Below, piece by piece: positions 52,763 to 59,472 of a stretch of DNA of 64,000 bases. Where the stretch lies: assembly GCA_030430565.1 (NCBI GenBank), contig JAUIKS010000018.1, positions 186,001 to 250,000 on the forward strand, in the 5' to 3' direction. A model generated the notes under the pieces. It saw only the letters and a list, made by a program, of their open reading frames with translations. It ran no database searches and was not told the origin of the DNA. The translations under genes were made by a program, and so were the position numbers. Positions within the stretch are counted from its first letter, which is position 1, and every line of letters starts with the position of its first letter. The DNA is from Polyangia bacterium. GTDB lineage: Bacteria > Myxococcota_A > Polyangia > Nannocystales > Nannocystaceae.

Positions 52763-53538
52763 CTCGCTGGCTCCTTCGCCGTCGCGTCGTGGACCGGCGA
52801 GCCGTCGGGAGCGCGGGGGGGTTCGGGCGAGCTCGACGGTGGAGCCGCTAAGCCGCTGGCGTCGCGCGCGGTCGGGCTGGACACGCCGCGCTCACCTAGC
52901 TCGAGCCGGTCCGTCGCGGTGTTCGCCGTCCTGTCGGCTCCCTTCGTCTCCGTCTTCGGCTTCGCCAGCTTCGACGTTTTTGACGGCGTCGACGTCTGCG
53001 GTCTCTTCGACGACTTCGACGACTTCGACGACTTCGACGTCTTCGACGACTTCCGCTTCTTCTTGGGTTTTTTACGCTTCAGCGTGAGCCGGTCGCGGTC
53101 GCGCAGGTACGCCGGGTCGCAGACGTTCGCCGCGCTGTCTTCGAGCACACGCCACGCCTCCCGCGTTGGGCAGCGCAGCGTCGCGCGGACGTCGACGGCG
53201 CCGCCGCGTCGCTCTCGGAGCTTTCGGCAGACGGTCGAGACGTGCCCGCGTAGCTGCTCGGGCCCGATCACGCGCAGGCGCTTGGGCATGTGTTGCGGCG
53301 CGTCGTAGCCGAACAGGCGCCAGCGCTCGACGTAGCGCTCGCCGTCGCCGTCGCGCTCGTAGAACCGGACGTCGCAGGAGTCGGTCCCTTGCCCGCGGAA
53401 CAGGACCCAGCCCCACGAGAGCGTGGGGCTGTTCTTCGGGGTCCAGCGCAGCGGTCCTTGCCAGACCCAGCCCGCGAACACGATGATGGCCGCGAACCGC
53501 AGCGTGTTCACGAACCGGCTCCGCGGCGGGCGCTCCAT
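52759..53538 (-). CDS. HTTM-tail-domain protein that has lost the HTTM region
   Basis: 259 residues. One helix (LRFAAIIVFAGWVWQGPLRW) that lines up with the last helix of the neighbour at 51401, then the tail domain: CDVRFYERDGDGERYVERWR, RLFGYDAPQH, CRKLRERRGGAVDVRATLRC, CPTREAWRVLEDSAANVCD. It then adds a Lys/Ser/Thr-rich stretch (KSSKTSKSSKSSKSSKR) coded by a 9-base repeat, and a disordered end. The HTTM region expected before the helix is missing; a frameshifted HTTM relic lies immediately upstream. Likely a gene remade from the 3' part of a duplicate. The stop overlaps the next start by 4 bases. Confidence 0.75.
   Translation of the reverse strand: MERPPRSRFVNTLRFAAIIVFAGWVWQGPLRWTPKNSPTLSWGWVLFRGQGTDSCDVRFYERDGDGERYVERWRLFGYDAPQHMPKRLRVIGPEQLRGHVSTVCRKLRERRGGAVDVRATLRCPTREAWRVLEDSAANVCDPAYLRDRDRLTLKRKKPKKKRKSSKTSKSSKSSKSSKRPQTSTPSKTSKLAKPKTETKGADRTANTATDRLELGERGVSSPTARDASGLAAPPSSSPEPPRAPDGSPVHDATAKEPAR
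52998..53052 (-). repeat. 9-bp repeat coding Lys/Ser/Thr tract
   Basis: On the + strand the unit is CGACGACTT (sense AAGTCGTCG); several copies in a row with minor changes code KSSK repeats in the tail of the HTTM-derived protein. Slippage-type expansion. Confidence 0.7.
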
Positions 53539-53589
53539 TCGCAGAGTGTAGTCGCCGGCGCGGGCGGGCGATAGCCGCGAAAGCTACGC

Positions 53590-53860
53590 CGAACGACGGG
53601 GAAAATTCGACGGCGGTTGCGCGCGTGCGGGCGGGGGCCGTCGGCTTCGCCGCGCGGAGCGTCGGCGCACGAGCCAGCGGTCGACGGGGCACGAGCGGTC
53701 GCAGGGGGCGCGCGAGCACGATCTGGCCTGCGATACGAGCTGGGCGTCGCGCGTGTTGTTGAGCGCGCCAGTAGATGTCCCCCAGTGCAGATGAAGCGCT
53801 CCCCTGCAGCCGGCGATGGTGACGGTCGCGGCGCGTCTGGTAGCCCGGCCCAGCACGCCC
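53590..53860 (-). pseudogene. Frameshifted HTTM remnant
   Basis: Translated on the minus strand it gives AATVTIAGCRGALHLHWGTS and GALNNTRDAQL, clearly homologous to AATVVIALCWGALHLYWGTS and SALNNTRDAQL of the intact gene at 50457-51404; the DNA is about 85-90% identical over parts of 50980-51195 vs 53625-53850. Small indels (2-base gain near 53730, 2-base losses near 53705 and in the CGCG run near 53834) break and restore the frame. It has lost its N-terminus and everything after PVDRW. No functional start. Confidence 0.75.
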
Positions 53861-53906
53861 GGCAGGCACGCTCGAGCGCCAGGAGCGCGTGGGGCTCAGC
53901 GCCGCG

Positions 53907-54926
53907 TCAGTCGGGGAGCGCGCGGCAGTCCATGGACAGGTTGATGCTCGAGAATTCGAAGCGCTCGAGGCGACGACAGATTCGCCCGGAGAACACGAGC
54001 CGCTCGCGCTCGGCGTCGTAGTCCCAGCCGTTCCTCGAGGAGCGCGGGATCGGGGGGCTTTGGTCGACGCGCACCGTGAGGTGATCGAGGCCCTCTGGAT
54101 CGAGCCCGATCTCGTACTCGCAGTCGAGGTGCATGCTGAGCACCTCGCGCAGGCGGTCGCCGAAGTCGTCGAGGCCGACGACGTAGTAGGCGTGGGGGCC
54201 GTCCGCAGGCGCGCCGCCAGCCAGCGCGAGCTCGTTGAGGGCCTCCTCATCCACCTCGTCGCCGAAGCCGAGCACGAAGGTCTGCAGGCCGTAGGTCTCG
54301 TAGAGCTCCTGGATCATCTCGGCCTCGCTGAGCGAGCTGCTCGAGCCGGAGGAGCCGCCCGAGCAGCCGATCTGCCCGTCGGAGATCAGCAGGATCGCGC
54401 CGCGACGGTCCGGCTCGTCGTCGCTCTGATTCTCGTAGATCTGGCGCACGGCGGCGGCGAGGTTGGTGTTGCAGGGGCTGTCGGGCGCGGACGAGGGCGC
54501 GCCGAGCAGCTCGATCACCTGGTCCTGCTGCGCGGGGCCGGGCGGCACGGGGATGTCGCCCTGGCTGCAGCCCGCCTGCAGGTTGTCGGGGAACAGCAGC
54601 GCGCCCCACCACAGCTCGGGGTAGGCGGCGACCGCCGAGCTCAGGCTCTCGGTCGCGATGTCCCACTTGGTCTGGCCGTCGATGACGTACTTCATCGAGC
54701 ACGAGCGATCGAGCGCGATGAGCACCGTGGGCGGGTCGACGGGGAAGGACAGCTCGATCGTGCAGTTGTCACGCGCGCCGCACTTCAGCTCGTAGGTCGG
54801 CTTCTCGCCCGGGATGTGGCACTCGTACTCCGTGCGGCCGCACTGCGCCGCGCCGAGCGTGACGCCCAGCGCGAACACGAGCGCGCCCCGTCGCGGGGGC
54901 GCGGCGCTTGAAGGGGTGCGGCGCAT
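53907..54926 (-). CDS. von Willebrand factor A-domain lipoprotein
   Basis: 339 residues. Signal peptide (LVFALGVTLGAAQC, lipid Cys likely though the lipobox is loose), then a short Cys-rich part (CHIPGEKPTYELKCGARDNC) and a vWA domain with MIDAS motif ALDRSCSMK (D-x-S-x-S), Thr in CNTNLAAAV and Asp in LLISDGQIGC. The C-terminal end (about 270-339) is beta-rich. Such proteins bind metal-dependent partners at the surface. ATG 54924-54926. Confidence 0.85.
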   Translation of the reverse strand: MRRTPSSAAPPRRGALVFALGVTLGAAQCGRTEYECHIPGEKPTYELKCGARDNCTIELSFPVDPPTVLIALDRSCSMKYVIDGQTKWDIATESLSSAVAAYPELWWGALLFPDNLQAGCSQGDIPVPPGPAQQDQVIELLGAPSSAPDSPCNTNLAAAVRQIYENQSDDEPDRRGAILLISDGQIGCSGGSSGSSSSLSEAEMIQELYETYGLQTFVLGFGDEVDEEALNELALAGGAPADGPHAYYVVGLDDFGDRLREVLSMHLDCEYEIGLDPEGLDHLTVRVDQSPPIPRSSRNGWDYDAERERLVFSGRICRRLERFEFSSINLSMDCRALPD

Positions 54927-55314
54927 GGGTGCTCAGCGATCCTCGGCGGTCTCTACAGTATCGTGGACGCGTTGACGCGCGGGACAATTCAGCGGGGTGA
55001 TGGCCGGCGCGCGAGGCCGGCGCGCCGCGTGCTTCGTTACGAACGGTCGGGGCGGGTGTCGACGCGTCGCTCACAGGATCCATTGGCCGCGCGCGCGCGT
55101 TGTCTCGCGTCGTGGCGCGCGGGCTCTTCGTCGGCTCGCGTGCTCGCGGCGCGCGGCGCTGTCGTGGGCCGGCCCCAGGCTCGTCTGAACGGGGGAGGCG
55201 CTGGTCCGCGCGCTCGACGAGCGCGGGCGCCCGCGGCTCGAGACCGGCGCGGGGAACACCGCGTGTGTCGGCGGCGGAGCGACGGGCTGATCGCGCTCGG
55301 GTACAGTGGGCGCG
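54927..55314. other. 388-base divergent gap without a gene
   Basis: Between the vWA gene and a small + strand gene. GC-rich throughout; the frames here are antisense-type Arg-rich runs without signal peptide or ribosome site. I see no repeat, RNA gene or clear promoter. ACAATTCAGCGGGG near 54984 is the only AT-containing patch. Confidence 0.5.
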
Positions 55315-55578
55315 ATGGGCAAGAAGATCAGGTACCGGCAGGCGCGGATGCGGCGCGCGACGGGGGAGGGCGCGGCCGAGACGACCTCGTGGATCCCCGA
55401 GCAGTTCGCGGTCGTCGGCGGCGTCGTGGATCTGTGCGACGACGGCGAGTGGACGCGCGACTGGGAGGTCCTCAGCGTCTCGTCCGACGTGCTCGAGGAG
55501 GCGCCGGACTGGCGCAAGGCGATCCGCGGGCACCGCAAGCAGACGGGCGACGCGCTGCCGCGCGGCCGCGGGTCGTGA
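55315..55578 (+). CDS. Small hypothetical protein
   Basis: 87 residues: a basic start (MGKKIRYRQARMRRATGEG), then WIPEQFAVVGGVVDLCDDG, EWTRDWEVLSVSSDVLEEAP, ending basic (RGHRKQTGDALPRGRGS). Soluble, no motif. Codon use is typical of this genome. ATG at 55315; GTG 55306 is a longer choice. Convergent with the RecQ gene. No family recognised. Confidence 0.6.
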   Translation: MGKKIRYRQARMRRATGEGAAETTSWIPEQFAVVGGVVDLCDDGEWTRDWEVLSVSSDVLEEAPDWRKAIRGHRKQTGDALPRGRGS

Positions 55579-55613
55579 GAACAAAGAGATATGTCGCGTA
55601 GGTCAGGCGGCCA

Positions 55614-57611
55614 TCACACGATCCCGGGGCGACCCAGTCGCCAGCGCACCTGCGCGATCGTCAGCGGCGTCCGGGCGCCCTTGTGCCCGGCTTTCTTGAG
55701 CGCGCGCGCGGCCTCGCGCAGCGTCGCGCCCGAGCCCGTGTAGTCGTCGAGCAGCAGCACGTCGCCCGCGGGCGCGGGGCGCCGCGCGATCATGCGCTTG
55801 TCGACGTTGGCCTTGCGCTGGTCGTTGTTGAGCAGCGTGCCCTGGCGGGCCTCGGGCGGCTCGGTCCAGCTCAGCCCGTCCCAGACCGGCATGTCGAGGG
55901 CCGCGATCGCTCGGTCGCGGCCGGCCCAGCTCGAGGAGGGCAGGGGGACCAGTGTGCAGTCCGGGCCGAGGCTGCGGGCGAGCTTGGCCAGCGCCGCGAG
56001 GGTCTGCTCGCTCGGCGCGCCGCTCGTCCGCCCCTGCATGAACCGGCGAAACGCGTTCGAACGGCGCCCGCTGTCGTAGAGCGCGCGGCCCTCCGCGAGC
56101 ACGCTCCGGTAGCCGCGGACGATCACCGGGCGCGCGCCGAGCCAGTCGGCCGCGTCGCCGTCGGCGCGCAGCTCGAGCGACTCGCCGCGGCAGCGGTCGC
56201 AGCGGCCGCAGGGCGCCGACTCGCGGTCGCCGAGATGACGCCGGAGCGTGTGCATCAGGCACTCGTCGCCGCGCGCGTAGTCCATCATCGCCGCGAGCCC
56301 GCGCGTGCGCACGGCGTGCTGGTTGCGGTAGCGGCTCAGCTCGGGCGCCGCGTCGTGACCGGTCGGGACGTAGACCTGCCGTCGACCCTCGAGCTGCTTC
56401 TCGAGAAATGTCTGCTCGACCAGCTCGGCGAGCACGACCGTCACCCGCGTGGGGTGCAGGCCGGTCGCGCGCTTGAGCTCGGTCTGCGAGAGCGGCCGCT
56501 CGCGCAGCGCGTCGAGCACGGTCACGAAGTCGGAGACGTCGGGCTGCGCGCTGTGGATGAAGTACTCCTGGATCTTCTTGTCCTCGGGGTCGTACAGCAG
56601 CAGGCCGCGGGCGGGCTCGCCGTCGCGGCCGGCGCGCCCGACCTCCTGGTAGTAGGCGGTGATCGAGCCGGGGATGTCGACGTGGACGACCGCGCGCAGG
56701 TCGGCCTTGTCGATGCCCATCCCGAGCGCGTTGGTCGCCGCGATCGCGCGGTAGCGCCCGGCGACGAAGTCGGTCTGCAGCTGCTTCTTGCGCTCGGGCG
56801 CGAGGCCGGCGTGGTAGCCGACGACGCCGTGGCCGCGACGCGCCAGGTACTCGGCGACGATGTCGGTGTTCTCGCGGGTGGCGCAGTACAGCAGGCAGCA
56901 GCCTGGCTCTTGGTGCAGGAACGCGTCGAGCAGCTGAAGCTTCTCGGCGAAGCTCCCGACCCGGCGCAGGTGCAGCGACAGGTTGGGGCGGTCCATGCTG
57001 CGCCGGTGGATCTGGATCGGCTGCAGCTGCCGGCAGATGTCCTCGGCCGTGCGCTCGTCGGCGGTCGCGGTGAGCGCGAGCACGCGGACCTCGGCGCGCT
57101 CCCGCAGGGTCCGCGCGAACCGACCGATCTCGCGGTACGCCGGGCGGAAGTCGTGCCCCCAGGTGCTGACGCAGTGGGCCTCGTCGATGACGAGCAGGCG
57201 GATGTCGAGGCCCGAGAGCCAGCGCAGCCGGTCGACCCGGTCGAGCTGCTCGGGCGCGAGGAACAGGATGCGGAGCTCGCCCCGGGACGCGCGCGCGATG
57301 GTCTGCTCGTTCTCGTCATCCTCCTGGTCGCTGTTGATCGTGCCGGCGGCGATGCGAAATCGCGCGCTGAGGTGATCGAGCTGGTCGCGCATGAGCGCGA
57401 GCAGGGGCGAGACGACGACGGTGAGCCCGCCCAGCGCGACCGCGGCGACCTGGTAGATCAGCGACTTGCCGTGCCCGGTCGGCTGAATGCACAGCAGGTC
57501 CTGACCGGAGAGCAGCGCCGTGATCGCCTCGCGCTGACCGGGGCGAAACCGATCGAAGCCGAAGCGCTCGCGCAGGATGAGGTCGATGTCGAGATCCGGG
57601 GTGTCTGGCAC
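55614..57611 (-). CDS. recQ: RecQ-type helicase fused to a phosphoribosyltransferase domain
   Basis: 665 residues. SF2 helicase core: RFRPGQREAI, Walker A TGHGKSL, DEAH box VIDEAHCVSTWGHDFRP, LTATAD, VGRAGRDG. A zinc-binding/RQC-like part follows with YARGDECLMHTL and CGRCDRC. After residue ~500 the protein carries a type I phosphoribosyltransferase fold: VPLPSSSWAGRD, then DVLLLDDYTGSGATLREA with the PRPP motif (DDxxxxGxT). E. coli RecQ (about 610 residues) has an HRDC domain instead. A 3'-5' helicase in repair is expected; the added domain's role is unknown. ATG 57609-57611. Confidence 0.92.
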   Translation of the reverse strand: MPDTPDLDIDLILRERFGFDRFRPGQREAITALLSGQDLLCIQPTGHGKSLIYQVAAVALGGLTVVVSPLLALMRDQLDHLSARFRIAAGTINSDQEDDENEQTIARASRGELRILFLAPEQLDRVDRLRWLSGLDIRLLVIDEAHCVSTWGHDFRPAYREIGRFARTLRERAEVRVLALTATADERTAEDICRQLQPIQIHRRSMDRPNLSLHLRRVGSFAEKLQLLDAFLHQEPGCCLLYCATRENTDIVAEYLARRGHGVVGYHAGLAPERKKQLQTDFVAGRYRAIAATNALGMGIDKADLRAVVHVDIPGSITAYYQEVGRAGRDGEPARGLLLYDPEDKKIQEYFIHSAQPDVSDFVTVLDALRERPLSQTELKRATGLHPTRVTVVLAELVEQTFLEKQLEGRRQVYVPTGHDAAPELSRYRNQHAVRTRGLAAMMDYARGDECLMHTLRRHLGDRESAPCGRCDRCRGESLELRADGDAADWLGARPVIVRGYRSVLAEGRALYDSGRRSNAFRRFMQGRTSGAPSEQTLAALAKLARSLGPDCTLVPLPSSSWAGRDRAIAALDMPVWDGLSWTEPPEARQGTLLNNDQRKANVDKRMIARRPAPAGDVLLLDDYTGSGATLREAARALKKAGHKGARTPLTIAQVRWRLGRPGIV

Positions 57612-57673
57612 GGGCGCGCATTCTATACGCTCCGTGGCGCCAAGAGCCCCGCGCGCGTAGTATCCCGCGCTTG

Positions 57674-58555
57674 ATGGCAGACGAGCACGACAAGCGCATC
57701 TCCTTGCCCGACGGACGTAGTCTCACGCTGCACGAGCGCGGCGCGCGAGGCGGCCTGCCCGTGCTGCACCTCCCCGGCGCGCCGGGCGGGAGCCGCCTCG
57801 ACGTCGAGAATTGGCACGCGCGCGCGGAGGCCCGCGGTCTGCGGATGCTCGGCGTGGATCGCCCGGGGGTCGGCGCGTCGGATCGCCACCGCGGCGGGAC
57901 GATGCTGAATTTTACCGAGGACATCGCGGCCGTGCTCGACGCGCTCGGGCTCGAGCGCGTCGCGGTCACGGCGGTCTCGGGCGGAGGGTCGTTCGGCGTC
58001 GCGCTCGCGGGCGCCCTGCCGACGCGGATCGTGCACCTCACCCTGGTCGCGCCCGCGTGGATCCCCGATCACGCGTCGACGCGCGGGATGCCGGGCTTCA
58101 ACAGGTTCTTGTGGTGGAGCTCCCGGCGCGCGCGGCCGGTGTTCCGCTTCATCGTCAACTCGCTCATGCGCCCCGCGCTGCTCGACCCCAAGCGCTCGAT
58201 CGCCGGCGGCTTCCCCGAGCCCGATCAGCGCGCGCTCGCGGAGCACCCCCACATCGAGGCCTCGATCAAGCGCGGCTTTCGGGAGTCGGTCCGCGGCGGC
58301 GTCGACGGCGTGGTCGACGACGCCTGCCTGATCACGGGGCCGCAGCCCTTCGCGCCCGAGCGCGTGACCGCGCCCGTCACCCTCTGGCACGGCGACGAAG
58401 ATCGCAACGTGCCGATCGCGGTGGGTCGCCGGCTCGCGGCGCGCCTGCCCAACTGCGAGGGGCGCTTCATCGCCGGCGAGGGCCACGTCTCGATCCTCGT
58501 GCATCACATGGAGGCGATGCTCGACGAGCTGCGGGCGCGGCTCGAGTCGGCGTGA
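57674..58555 (+). CDS. Alpha/beta hydrolase
   Basis: 293 residues. Fold motifs: GLPVLHLPGAPGGSRLD (oxyanion), VDRPGVGASDRH, nucleophile Ser102 in TAVSGGGSFGV, Asp in WHGDEDRNVP, and His in AGEGHVSIL. This S-G-G-G nucleophile elbow is seen in the proline-iminopeptidase/epoxide-hydrolase-like group. Soluble; substrate unknown. ATG 57674 was used, since TTG at 57671 adds only one residue. Confidence 0.88.
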   Translation: MADEHDKRISLPDGRSLTLHERGARGGLPVLHLPGAPGGSRLDVENWHARAEARGLRMLGVDRPGVGASDRHRGGTMLNFTEDIAAVLDALGLERVAVTAVSGGGSFGVALAGALPTRIVHLTLVAPAWIPDHASTRGMPGFNRFLWWSSRRARPVFRFIVNSLMRPALLDPKRSIAGGFPEPDQRALAEHPHIEASIKRGFRESVRGGVDGVVDDACLITGPQPFAPERVTAPVTLWHGDEDRNVPIAVGRRLAARLPNCEGRFIAGEGHVSILVHHMEAMLDELRARLESA

Positions 58556-58593
58556 GGCCGCCGCGCCCCGGCGTCCGCGCGGGGATCAAGATA

Positions 58594-58603
58594 TGACCCA
58601 AGA
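58594..58603 (+). other. TGACCCAAGA motif, copy 2
   Basis: Second copy of the motif at 38952, here within an AT-rich patch (AGAAACATTTTTGTAGTTTC) 86 bases upstream of the L,D-transpeptidase start. Confidence 0.25.
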
Positions 58604-58688
58604 AACATTTTTGTAGTTTCAGGGGGCGCGGCGCTGGTGAGCCGGCGCGCCAAGAGACCGTCGCGTCGACGCGCGCGTTCCCATCCGC

Positions 58689-59468
58689 GTGCCCCTCTCC
58701 CGTAGAAACTACCTCGCGGCCGCGGCGACGCTGGGCGCCGCGATGATCCCGAGCGCGCGGGCGCGCGCGGACATCCCCCGGCTCGCCAAAATCCGCGCGA
58801 CCGCGGAGCCGCGGATCATCGAGAAGTTCACGGCCAAGGGGATCGAGTACCCGGCGCGGCGGCTGTACCTGCGGGCGTTTAAGCTCGAGGGGGACCTCGA
58901 GCTCTGGGCGGCGTCCGCGGCCGAGGATCGCATGACGCTGATCGACACCTACACGATCTGCGCCGCGTCGGGGACGCTGGGGCCCAAGCGTCGACAGGGC
59001 GACGAGCAGGTCCCCGAGGGCTTTTATCAGATCCACCGCTACAACGCCTGGAGCGGCTACCACATGTCGCTGCGCGTCAATTATCCCAACGCGTCCGACC
59101 GCGTCCGCGGGAACAAGTACAACCTCGGCGGGGCGATCATGGTCCACGGCGACTGCGTCACGATCGGCTGCATCCCGATCGAGAACCGTCCGATCGAGGA
59201 GGTGTTCTTGGCGGTCCTCGACGCCGCGCGGCGAGGCCGTCAGCGCGTGCCGATTCACATCTTCCCGGCGCGGATGGATGACGAGGGCGTGACCTGGCTC
59301 GCCGGGCGCGCGCGCGCGCTGGGGCGCCCGGCGCTCGTCGAGTTCTGGGAGGAGCTGCGGCCCGTGTACCTGTACTTTGAGGCGACGCGGCGGGTGCCCA
59401 CGATCAAGATCGACGCGAACAGCGGCGCGTACTCGGTGGCCGCGCCCGCGACCGACGAGTCGAGCTGA
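58689..59468 (+). CDS. YafK-type L,D-transpeptidase with twin-arginine signal
   Basis: 259 residues. Twin-arginine signal: SRRNYLAAAATLGAAM, with AxA site ARARA near 27. The YkuD fold carries the HG...GC motif MVHGDCVTIGCIPIEN with catalytic Cys161. The form with QVPEGFYQIHRYN and LRVNYPN is typical of YafK/ErfK-like peptidoglycan L,D-transpeptidases. Likely periplasmic peptidoglycan or lipoprotein crosslinking/hydrolysis. GTG 58689 gives the signal. A Tat signal on such an enzyme is uncommon. Confidence 0.85.
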   Translation: MPLSRRNYLAAAATLGAAMIPSARARADIPRLAKIRATAEPRIIEKFTAKGIEYPARRLYLRAFKLEGDLELWAASAAEDRMTLIDTYTICAASGTLGPKRRQGDEQVPEGFYQIHRYNAWSGYHMSLRVNYPNASDRVRGNKYNLGGAIMVHGDCVTIGCIPIENRPIEEVFLAVLDAARRGRQRVPIHIFPARMDDEGVTWLAGRARALGRPALVEFWEELRPVYLYFEATRRVPTIKIDANSGAYSVAAPATDESS

Positions 59469-59472
59469 GCGC

